In this document: positions 8,757 through 16,125 of the stretch, piece by piece
Layout of the letters: each line of letters opens with the position of its first letter
How positions within the stretch are numbered: the first letter of the stretch is position 1
Assembly (NCBI RefSeq): GCF_011299595.1
Contig: NZ_CP049867.1
Location: forward strand, 2,232,001 to 2,296,000
Source: Nocardioides sp. HDW12B
GTDB lineage: Bacteria > Actinomycetota > Actinomycetes > Propionibacteriales > Nocardioidaceae
Direction: 5' to 3'
DNA: 64,000 nt
Position numbers and translations under genes: made by a program
Notes under the pieces: generated by a model
Database searches by the model: none
Seen by the model: the letters and a program-made list of their open reading frames with translations, nothing else
Told to the model about the DNA's origin: nothing

Positions 8757-9425
8757 ATGTCCACTCGTCACCGCACGCCCTCGACCGTCGGTCCGTCGTC
8801 CCCGCCCCGGGGCACGCACCTCCGACGCACCGCCCCGACCCTGGCCGCCACGCTCCTCGCCCTCGCCGGCGGTGCGGTCGCGGCGAGTGCCGCCGAGCTC
8901 GTGGGCACCCGCGGTGACGACACCCTGCGGGGGACGTCGGGGCGCGACGAGATCCGCGGCATCCAGGGCGACGACCGGATCCGTGGCCTCGGCGGTCCGG
9001 ACGAGGTGTTCGGCGGAGCCGGCAACGACGTCATCCACCTCGGTCCGGGCGTCGAACCCCAGGGATTGAAGGAGCTCGCCGTCGGCGGTGACGGTGGCGA
9101 CCGCCTCTTCGGCGAGGACGGCGACGACTACCTGGTCGGCGGTCGCGGCAACGACTACATGTCCGGTGGACGTGGACGGGACGACGTCGACGGCCAGACG
9201 GGGAACGACCTGATCGTCACCGGTCGTGGGGCCGACTGGGTGCGTTCCGGCACGGGTGTCGACCGTGTCGAGACCGGCTTCGGCGCCGACGAGGTGTACG
9301 CCGCGCCCGACGGCGCGGCCGACCAGGTCCTGTGCGGCCCCGGCGTCGACCGGCTGGTCTACGAGCAGCGGGTGGACCCGCGCGACGTCGTCCGCGGGTG
9401 CGAGTCCGTCACCGTCAAGGACTGA
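8757..9425 (+). CDS. Secreted RTX-like calcium-binding repeat protein, copy 1
   Basis: 222 aa. A twin-arginine-free signal peptide (hydrophobic stretch about residues 24-43, ending AASA) is followed by about ten degenerate glycine/aspartate nonapeptide repeats of the hemolysin type (GTRGDDTLRG, GGAGNDVIHL, GGRGNDYMSGG). Such repeats fold as a calcium-loaded beta roll. A conserved C-terminal piece (CGPGVDRLVY ... GCESVTV) has two Cys. No protease, lipase or type I export gene is nearby, so export is probably by Sec. Ribosome site CAGGAGG precedes ATG. It is a paralogue of the next gene. Confidence 0.82.
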   Translation: MSTRHRTPSTVGPSSPPRGTHLRRTAPTLAATLLALAGGAVAASAAELVGTRGDDTLRGTSGRDEIRGIQGDDRIRGLGGPDEVFGGAGNDVIHLGPGVEPQGLKELAVGGDGGDRLFGEDGDDYLVGGRGNDYMSGGRGRDDVDGQTGNDLIVTGRGADWVRSGTGVDRVETGFGADEVYAAPDGAADQVLCGPGVDRLVYEQRVDPRDVVRGCESVTVKD

Positions 9426-9544
9426 GCCGAGGCCGAGCAGGTGTGCCAGCCGCCGGAAAAATCATGACACGTCGACAACCCTTCGGGCGCGAGCCTCGTC
9501 TGAGACGACGTACCCACCTTCGACCGAACCCTAGGAGGCCACCC

Positions 9545-10195
9545 ATGCCCCTCGCAGAGCTCACCCACCACCGCCGCCGTACGGCGCGGCGCACCACCCT
9601 CGTCGCCGGCCTCGCCTCGTCCCTGGCGCTCGGCGTCGTCGGAGTGGCTGCGGCCGCCGACATCACCGGCACGCGCGGCGACGACGTGCTCCGCGGCACC
9701 GCGCGCGTCGACGAGATCAAGGCGCTCGCCGGCGACGACCGTGTGTTCGCGGGTGCCGACACCGACAAGGTCGAGGGCGGGTACGGCGACGACGTCCTCC
9801 GGCTCGGCCCGGGCACCGACCAGTTCGGGGTCGGCGACCTGGGTCTCGGGGGACCCGGCGCGGACCGCCTCTACGGAGAGGAGGGACCTGACCAGCTCGT
9901 CGGCGGTCCCGGACCGGACCTGCTCGACAGCGGGGGCGACGGGGACGGCGCCTTCGGCAAGGACGGCGACGACGTCATCATCACCGGTCTGGGGGCCGAC
10001 ACCCTGGGCCTCGGGTCCGGTCGCGACCGCGCCGAGGCCGGGCCCGGGCGCGACACCATCCTCGCCGACGACGACGGGGTCGTCGACGTCATCCGCTGCG
10101 GGCCCGACCGCGACCAGGTCACCTACTCCGAGCGGGTCGACGAGCGGGACCGCCTCAGCGGGTGCGAGGTCGTGTACGTCGAGGACATCGACTAG
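9545..10195 (+). CDS. Secreted RTX-like calcium-binding repeat protein, copy 2
   Basis: 216 aa with a signal peptide (about residues 16-37, ending AAAA) and the same architecture as the gene upstream: start of repeats at TGTRGDDVLRGTA, middle GDDVIITGLGADTL, and a matching end with two Cys (CGPDRDQVTY ... GCEVVYVED). Ribosome site AGGAGG lies seven bases before ATG. The two genes clearly arose by tandem duplication and then diverged. Function unknown; calcium-dependent folding is inferred from the repeats. Confidence 0.82.
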   Translation: MPLAELTHHRRRTARRTTLVAGLASSLALGVVGVAAAADITGTRGDDVLRGTARVDEIKALAGDDRVFAGADTDKVEGGYGDDVLRLGPGTDQFGVGDLGLGGPGADRLYGEEGPDQLVGGPGPDLLDSGGDGDGAFGKDGDDVIITGLGADTLGLGSGRDRAEAGPGRDTILADDDGVVDVIRCGPDRDQVTYSERVDERDRLSGCEVVYVEDID

Positions 10196-10249
10196 CCGCG
10201 CGGGGACTCGGGGTGCGGGCGCGCGCACCTCGGTCCACCCCGCCGGCTC

Positions 10250-10292
10250 GACCGCGTCCGGGTGCCCCTGGGGGGAGCCTCCGGACGCGGTC
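10250..10292. terminator. Hairpin between convergent genes
   Basis: Perfect 12-base inverted repeat (10250-10261 GACCGCGTCCGG and 10281-10292) with a 19-base loop, between the end of the second RTX-like gene and the end of the terC-like gene. GC-rich with no T-run, as is common in high-GC bacteria. It could serve both genes. Confidence 0.6.
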
Positions 10293-10333
10293 GTGCCGTC
10301 GGGGTGAGCCGGGTGACCCGGTGAACCCGGAGA

Positions 10334-11344
10334 TCAGTGGCCGCGGGGGCCGGTGTGCCGGTCGCGCTCCTCGGCGGGCGAGTCCTTCGACGACATCAGG
10401 CTGGCGACGGTCGTGACGCCGAGGATGACCACGATGGCGCCGAGCGAGACCACGGTCGGGATGGTGGGAGCCCACTCGATGTGCTCGCCGCCGTTGATGA
10501 AGGGCAGCTCGTTCTCGTGCATCGCGGTCAGGATGAGCTTGACGCCGATGAAGCTCAGCAGCACGGCGAGGCCGTAGCTGAGGTAGACCAGGCGCTCGAG
10601 CAGGTTGCCGAGCAGGAAGTAGAGCTGGCGCAGCCCCATGAGGGCGAAGATGTTGGCCGTCAGCACGATGTAGGGCTCACGGGTCAGGCCGAAGATGGCC
10701 GGGATGCTGTCGAGGGCGAACAGCAGGTCGGTGGTGCCGAGCGCCACGATCACCGCGAACATCGGGGTGAAGAGGAACTTGCCGTTCTCGCGCAGCCAGA
10801 CCTTGCCGCCGCGGTACTCGTCGGTGTGGGGCAGCACGGTGCGGACCCAGGTGACGAACCGGTTCTCCTGGTACTCGTCCTCGTCCTCCGGTCCTTCCTT
10901 GGCCAGCTTCGCGCCGGTGTAGATGAGGAAGGCGCCGAAGAGGTAGAAGACCCAGCTGAAGTTGGCGATGACCGCCGCACCGGCGGCGATGAAGAGGCCG
11001 CGGAAGACCAGCGCCAGGATGATGCCGATGAGCAGCGCTTCCTGCTGGTACTCCCGGGGCACGCCGAGCTTGGCCATGATGATGATGAAGATGAAGAGGT
11101 TGTCGACCGACAGCGAGTACTCGGTCAGCCAGCCGGCGTAGAACTCCGTGGCGTAGGTGCCGCCCGAGAAGTAGAGGATGCCGAGCCCGAAGACGAGCGC
11201 CATGCCGATGTAGGTGCTCAGCGCGATGATGAGCTCGCGCTTGGAGGGCTCGTGCGGGCGACGGCCGACGATGAGGACGTCGAAGGCCAGGATGGCGACG
11301 GTCAGACCGATGGTGGTCCACCAGAGCCAGGTGGGAACGTTCAT
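10334..11344 (-). CDS. TerC family integral membrane protein
   Basis: 336 aa with about nine membrane segments. TerC signatures are visible: SLSVDNLFIF at about residues 79-88 and FALDSIPAIFGL at about 210-221, each placing an acidic residue in a membrane helix. Family members (TerC, Alx, MeeF) are linked to tellurite resistance or manganese export and metalation of exported proteins. No tellurite ter genes are near, so a Mn efflux role is more plausible (inference). The short upstream gap (66 bases) leaves no room for a yybP-type riboswitch. Confidence 0.88.
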   Translation of the reverse strand: MNVPTWLWWTTIGLTVAILAFDVLIVGRRPHEPSKRELIIALSTYIGMALVFGLGILYFSGGTYATEFYAGWLTEYSLSVDNLFIFIIIMAKLGVPREYQQEALLIGIILALVFRGLFIAAGAAVIANFSWVFYLFGAFLIYTGAKLAKEGPEDEDEYQENRFVTWVRTVLPHTDEYRGGKVWLRENGKFLFTPMFAVIVALGTTDLLFALDSIPAIFGLTREPYIVLTANIFALMGLRQLYFLLGNLLERLVYLSYGLAVLLSFIGVKLILTAMHENELPFINGGEHIEWAPTIPTVVSLGAIVVILGVTTVASLMSSKDSPAEERDRHTGPRGH

Positions 11345-11410
11345 GAGGGCCTTCCGGGACGGTGCGGGCGACGAGGCGAGTCGTGGGGAGCCGGGTCAGT
11401 CTCTCACTGT

Positions 11411-11863
11411 TCAGTCGAGGCAGAACTCGTTGCCCTCGGGGTCGGACATGACGATGAAGGCGGCCCCCATCGGGTCGACGTGGAAGGGCTCGACCACGCG
11501 CGCACCGAGGCCCACGAGCCGCTCGGCCTCGGCGTTCAGCGCGGCCTCGCGCTCGGCACCGGTGGTGCCCGGAGCGGCCCGGACGTCGAGGTGGAGCCGG
11601 TTCTTGACGGTCTTCGGCTCGGGCACCTTCTGGAAGAACAGCCGCGGCCCACGGCCCTCGGGGTCGCTGACGGCCGACTTGTCGTTCCACTGCTCCTCCG
11701 GCACGCCCCACGCCGCCAGTGCCGCGTCCCAGGAGTCGAAGCCGGGCGGCGGCGGGTCGAGGCGGTAGCCGAGCACGTCGGCCCAGAACAGCGACAGCGC
11801 TTCGGGGTCGGCGCAGTCGAAGGTCACCTGCACCTCACGGAACTCGCTCGCACGCCCGCTCAT
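11411..11863 (-). CDS. VOC family protein (glyoxalase/bleomycin-resistance-like)
   Basis: 150 aa. Matches the actinobacterial glyoxalase-like fold: [25 protein letters not shown] at the N-terminus and a C-terminal [18 protein letters not shown], with betaalphabetabetabeta units. VOC proteins bind a metal with His/Glu residues; the substrate cannot be told. Its ATG overlaps the TGA of uvrB by four bases, so it is translationally coupled to uvrB. Confidence 0.85.
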   Translation of the reverse strand: MSGRASEFREVQVTFDCADPEALSLFWADVLGYRLDPPPPGFDSWDAALAAWGVPEEQWNDKSAVSDPEGRGPRLFFQKVPEPKTVKNRLHLDVRAAPGTTGAEREAALNAEAERLVGLGARVVEPFHVDPMGAAFIVMSDPEGNEFCLD

Positions 11864-13968
11864 CGCGCACCGGCCTCGATCATCTGGCGCAGCTCGCGCT
11901 TGAGCTCGGAGATCTCGTCGCGCAGGCGGGCCGCCAGCTCGAACTGCAGCTCGGCGGCGGCCGAGTGCATCTGGTCGGTGAGCTGCTGGACGAGGTCGGC
12001 CAGGTCCCCGGACGGCATGCCGGCGATGTCGTCCTTGCGGGCCGTCGACGCCAGGTTCGGCACCGGCGCCTTCTTCGACTTGGTGTCGAGGTGCTGCCAG
12101 GTCTGGAGCAGCTGCTCGGTCGACTCGTCCTCGCGGGCGAGCATCTCGGTGATGTCGGCGATCTTCTTGCGCAGCGGCTGCGGGTCGACGCCGTGCAGGG
12201 TGTTGTAGGCGACCTGCTTCTCCCGGCGCCGGTTGGTCTCCTCGATGGCGTTCTCCATCGACGGGGTGACCTTGTCGGCGTACATGATGACCTGGCCGGA
12301 CACGTTGCGTGCGGCACGGCCGATGGTCTGGATCAGGGACTTGTCCGAGCGGAGGAAGCCCTCCTTGTCGGCGTCGAGGATCGCGACCAGCGACACCTCG
12401 GGCAGGTCGAGTCCCTCGCGGAGCAGGTTGATGCCGACGAGGACGTCGTACTCCCCCAGCCGCAGCTCGCGCAGCAGCTCGATACGGCGCAGGGTGTCGA
12501 CCTCGCTGTGGAGGTAGCGGGTGCGGATGCCGGCCTCGAGCAGGTAGTCGGTCAGGTCCTCCGACATCTTCTTGGTCAGCGTGGTGACCAGGACGCGCTC
12601 GTTCTTCTCGGTGCGGTCGCGGATCTGGCCGATGAGGTCGTCGATCTGGCCCTTGGTGCTCTTGACGATGACCTCGGGGTCGATCAGGCCGGTGGGGCGG
12701 ATGATCTGCTCGACGACGTTGCCGACTCCCCCGACCTTGTCGAGCTCGTAGTTGCCCGGCGTCGCCGACAGGTAGATCGTCTGGCCGATGCGCTCGAGGA
12801 ACTCCTCCCAGCGCAGCGGCCGGTTGTCCATCGCGCTGGGCAGCCGGAAGCCGTGGTCGACGAGGTTGCGCTTGCGGGACATGTCGCCCTCGTACATGCC
12901 GCCGATCTGCGGCACCGCGACGTGCGACTCGTCGACGACGAGCAGGAAGTCCTCGGGGAAGTAGTCGAGCAGGGTGTTGGGGGCCGAGCCGCGCGAGCGG
13001 CCGTCCATGTGCATCGAGTAGTTCTCGATGCCGGCGCAGGACCCGACCTGGCGCATCATCTCGACGTCGTACGTCGTGCGCATCCTCAGGCGCTGCGCCT
13101 CGAGCAGCTTGCCCTGCTTCTCGAACTCGGCGAGCCGGTCCTCCAGCTCGAGCTCGATGCCCTTGATGGCCCGCTCCATGCGCTCGGGACCGGCGACGTA
13201 GTGGGTGGCGGGGAAGACGTAGAGCTCGGTGTCCTCGGTCAGCACCTCGCCGGTGACCGGGTGCAGCGACATGAGCTTCTCGATCTCGTCGCCGAACATC
13301 TCGATGCGGACCGGGTGCTCCTCGTAGACCGGGAAGATCTCGAGGGTGTCGCCCCGGACCCGGAAGGTCCCGCGGGTGAAGGCGTGGTCGTTGCGGGTGT
13401 ACTGGATCTCGACGAGCCGGCGCAGCAGGCCGTCACGGTCGACCTCGTCGCCCACGCGCAGACGCACCATGCGGTCGACGTACTCCTGCGGGGTGCCGAG
13501 GCCGTAGATGCACGACACCGTCGAGACCACGATGACGTCGCGGCGGGTCAGCAGCGAGTTGGTCGCCGAGTGCCGCAGCCGCTCGACCTCCTCGTTGATC
13601 GAGGAGTCCTTCTCGATGTAGGTGTCCGTCTGCGGGACGTAGGCCTCGGGCTGGTAGTAGTCGTAGTAGGAGACGAAGTACTCCACCGCGTTGTTGGGCA
13701 GCAGCTGGCGCAGCTCGTTGGCGAACTGCGCGGCGAGCGTCTTGTTGGGCTGCATGACCAGCGTCGGACGCTGCAGCCGCTCGACCGCCCAGGCCACCGA
13801 GGCGGTCTTGCCGGTGCCCGTGGCGCCGAGCAGGACGACGTCCTCCTCACCGCCGCGGATGCGCTTCTCGATGTCCTCGATCGCGGTCGGCTGGTCGCCG
13901 GAGGGGACGTAGTCGGAGATGACCTCGAACGGGGCCACGCGGCGCTTCAGGTCGGTCACAGGACGCAT
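11860..13968 (-). CDS. uvrB: UvrABC system protein B
   Basis: 702 aa, full length for UvrB. Walker [11 protein letters not shown] (about 48-57), the beta-hairpin [12 protein letters not shown] (about 100-112) used for damage verification, helicase motifs ([23 protein letters not shown]) and the C-terminal UVR motif with [11 protein letters not shown] that binds UvrC. UvrB is loaded by UvrA at lesions in nucleotide excision repair. The start at 13968 is within 95 bases of the divergent PLD-like gene. No LexA box was seen upstream. Confidence 0.98.
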   Translation of the reverse strand: MRPVTDLKRRVAPFEVISDYVPSGDQPTAIEDIEKRIRGGEEDVVLLGATGTGKTASVAWAVERLQRPTLVMQPNKTLAAQFANELRQLLPNNAVEYFVSYYDYYQPEAYVPQTDTYIEKDSSINEEVERLRHSATNSLLTRRDVIVVSTVSCIYGLGTPQEYVDRMVRLRVGDEVDRDGLLRRLVEIQYTRNDHAFTRGTFRVRGDTLEIFPVYEEHPVRIEMFGDEIEKLMSLHPVTGEVLTEDTELYVFPATHYVAGPERMERAIKGIELELEDRLAEFEKQGKLLEAQRLRMRTTYDVEMMRQVGSCAGIENYSMHMDGRSRGSAPNTLLDYFPEDFLLVVDESHVAVPQIGGMYEGDMSRKRNLVDHGFRLPSAMDNRPLRWEEFLERIGQTIYLSATPGNYELDKVGGVGNVVEQIIRPTGLIDPEVIVKSTKGQIDDLIGQIRDRTEKNERVLVTTLTKKMSEDLTDYLLEAGIRTRYLHSEVDTLRRIELLRELRLGEYDVLVGINLLREGLDLPEVSLVAILDADKEGFLRSDKSLIQTIGRAARNVSGQVIMYADKVTPSMENAIEETNRRREKQVAYNTLHGVDPQPLRKKIADITEMLAREDESTEQLLQTWQHLDTKSKKAPVPNLASTARKDDIAGMPSGDLADLVQQLTDQMHSAAAELQFELAARLRDEISELKRELRQMIEAGAR

Positions 13969-14062
13969 GGGTCGACCCTACGTCCGCCCTCCGACAGGAC
14001 GGGAGGAGCGGACGCACGGCCGCCGCGCCCGGGCGGTCGGGTCCCTCTGGAAGGATGCAGGG

Positions 14063-15331
14063 GTGCAGCCCCGGACCCCGCTCGTCAACCTGCAGCACCC
14101 GCTCGTGCGCGCGGCGAGGCGGTTCGTGGGCGTCACCTTCGGGATCCCCGTCGTGGTGGCGCTGCTCATGAGCGTCGTGGACTCCTACCGGCGCCGCGGC
14201 AAGAAGCCCAAGCCGTTCCCCACCCGGGCCGCCGAGGAGGTCCCGGTCGGCGACGGCGCGGTGACGACGTACACCTTCGGCCAGGACCTGTACGACGACA
14301 TGATCGCGGCGATCGAGGGCGCCCAGCGGCAGGTCCTGCTCGAGACCTACATCTGGAAGGCCGACGAGGTCGGCCAGCGGTTCAAGCAGGCGATCATCGA
14401 CGCCGCCGAGCGGGGCGTCGAGGTGCGGGTCATCTACGACTCCTTCGCCAACCTCGTGGTGCGGCCCGGGTTCAAGCGCTTCCCGGCGCCCGTGCGGGTG
14501 CTGGCCTACCCCGTCTACCCGGCCGGCTGGCGCTTCTTCGACCTGCGCCGCTACGGCCGCGACCACCGCAAGATCCTCGTCGTCGACGACACGGTCGGCT
14601 TCGTGGGCGGCTACAACATCGGCACCCCCTACGCCACCGAGTGGCGCGACACGCACTGCCGCATCACCGGTCCCGCGGTGGCCGACCTGACGCGGGCGTT
14701 CGCCGACTTCTGGAACCTGCACCGCCACCGCCGCTTCCGGCACCGGGAGCCCCCGATGCTGCTGTCGGCGCCCCGGACGTGGGAGCCGCGGATCCGGGTG
14801 CACCGCAACATCCCCCGGCTGTGGATCTTCCCGATCCGGGCGATGTACCTCGAGGCCGTCAACCGCGCGCAGCGCAACGTGTGGATGACCCACGCCTACT
14901 TCATCCCCGACGAGGGGTTCGTCGACGCCCTCGTAGCCGCCTCCCACCGCGGGGTCGACGTACGCCTGCTGCTGCCGGCGAAGTCGAACCACATCGTGGC
15001 CGACTGGATCTCGCGCGGCTACTTCCGGCGGATGCTGCAGGCCGGGGTCTCGATCCACCGCTTCCGCGACGCCATGGTGCACGCCAAGACCGCCACCATC
15101 GACGGCAACTGGACCACCATCGGCACCGCCAACATCGACCGGCTGTCGATGACCGGGAACTACGAGGTCAACGTCGAGGTCATCGACCAGTCGCTCGCGC
15201 AGGAGATGGAGCGGATCTTCGAGACCGACCTCGGCAACTCGCTGCCGCTGACCATGGCCGAGTGGGAGTCACGCGACGTCTACGCCCGCTTCACCGAGAC
15301 CATCCTGGTCCCCCTGCGCCCGCTGCTGTAG
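14063..15331 (+). CDS. Phospholipase D-like / cardiolipin synthase-family protein
   Basis: 422 aa. An N-terminal membrane helix (about residues 21-40) precedes two PLD active sites with the HKD pattern: DHRKILVVDD (about 170) and HAKTATIDG (about 340). The N-terminal helix and paired HKD motifs fit cardiolipin synthases, which join phosphatidylglycerol or CDP-diacylglycerol. Chosen GTG start follows GGAAGGA at good spacing. The exact lipid reaction is inference. Confidence 0.85.
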   Translation: MQPRTPLVNLQHPLVRAARRFVGVTFGIPVVVALLMSVVDSYRRRGKKPKPFPTRAAEEVPVGDGAVTTYTFGQDLYDDMIAAIEGAQRQVLLETYIWKADEVGQRFKQAIIDAAERGVEVRVIYDSFANLVVRPGFKRFPAPVRVLAYPVYPAGWRFFDLRRYGRDHRKILVVDDTVGFVGGYNIGTPYATEWRDTHCRITGPAVADLTRAFADFWNLHRHRRFRHREPPMLLSAPRTWEPRIRVHRNIPRLWIFPIRAMYLEAVNRAQRNVWMTHAYFIPDEGFVDALVAASHRGVDVRLLLPAKSNHIVADWISRGYFRRMLQAGVSIHRFRDAMVHAKTATIDGNWTTIGTANIDRLSMTGNYEVNVEVIDQSLAQEMERIFETDLGNSLPLTMAEWESRDVYARFTETILVPLRPLL

Positions 15332-15415
15332 CGGTGGTCGATCTCGACCGGCTCGATCCAGGGAGCGGGGTGCGCAGCAACCGTCGTCGAGACCCGGCAC
15401 CGGGCCCGAGCACGG

Positions 15416-15474
15416 CAGAACCGAGGGAAAAGCACCCCTATCGGGTCCGGAGCGGTGCTTTTCCCTCGGTTCTG
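15416..15474. terminator. Perfect 21-base-pair hairpin between convergent genes
   Basis: Arms 15416-15436 and 15454-15474 are exact reverse complements (arm begins CAGAACCGAGGGAAAAGC), loop 17 bases. Located between the stop of the PLD-like gene (plus) and the stop of the DoxX gene (minus). Each arm carries an A4/T4 run and could act as a bidirectional terminator. Confidence 0.72.
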
Positions 15475-15483
15475 TGACGGCGG

Positions 15484-15912
15484 TCAGGCGCGGTCGGCCG
15501 ACTTCCGCGACGCGAGCCCCGAGACGAGCAGCGTGAGACCGGCGCCCACGAGCCAGATGTCCTTGGCGATGGCCGTCCCGTCCTGGCTGGGGCGCACGCG
15601 CGAGCCGTCCTGCGTCATGCCCGGGGTGTTGAGGTACATCTGCACCAGCCCGCCGCCGAAGGCCGCCAGGCCCGCGCCCGCGACGGTCGAGGGCACGAAG
15701 GGCGCGAGCAGCGCCGCGCCGAGAGCGATCTCGCCGGTGCTGATCGTCTGGCCGAAGGCCCTGGGGCTCAGCTTGCCGAGCGCGGGCACGCCGTTGGTCG
15801 CCATGCCCTGCAGGCCCGCGGCCGCGTCGTCGGGAAGACCCCGCTTGCCCAGACCGGCGTTCAGGATGAACGCCCCGGTGGCGAGGCGCAGGGGCGCGTG
15901 GCTCAGGTTCAT
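15484..15912 (-). CDS. DoxX-like membrane protein
   Basis: 142 aa small membrane protein with about four hydrophobic segments, starting MNLSHAPLRLATGAFILNAG. DoxX/DoxD-like members occur in redox-linked membrane complexes but most have no proven role. The residues ALGKLSPRAFGQ and LAPFVPSTVAGAGL fit this family. It stands alone between two terminator-like hairpins, so it is monocistronic. Confidence 0.72.
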   Translation of the reverse strand: MNLSHAPLRLATGAFILNAGLGKRGLPDDAAAGLQGMATNGVPALGKLSPRAFGQTISTGEIALGAALLAPFVPSTVAGAGLAAFGGGLVQMYLNTPGMTQDGSRVRPSQDGTAIAKDIWLVGAGLTLLVSGLASRKSADRA

Positions 15913-16015
15913 GGACTCTCCTCGAGTGAGTGCGGCCCGTCACGGCCGAAGTTGAAGCATCAACGTACCTCGGCGCGATGAGCCCGACACGGATTCGCCA
16001 CCCCTCGAACCGTTC

Positions 16016-16065
16016 GTCATACGCCTGGACGGTTTTTCGGCCCGAGAACCGTCCAGGCGTATGAC
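16016..16065 (-). terminator. Hairpin downstream of recQ-like gene
   Basis: Inverted repeat with 19-base arms, 16016-16034 and 16047-16065 (arm GTCATACGCCTGGACGGTT), loop 12 bases, followed on the minus strand by no strong T-run. It lies 60 bases after the recQ-like stop and upstream of doxX, so it probably ends recQ transcription. Confidence 0.65.
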
Positions 16066-16125
16066 GGAGGCCCTGGCAGGACACCGACGCAGGAGGCCGC
16101 ACCGGCTCCGGTGTGGCTCGGACTC

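Noticed and set aside
11345-11410. Manganese (yybP-ykoY) riboswitch upstream of the TerC-family gene
   Set aside because: Only 66 bases of leader, too short, and without the expected conserved loops.
11719-15477. Open plus-strand frame of 1252 codons across uvrB and beyond
   Set aside because: Antisense to uvrB and continuing into a different frame of the PLD-like gene; Arg/Val/Leu/Asp-rich composition is typical of a high-GC shadow frame.
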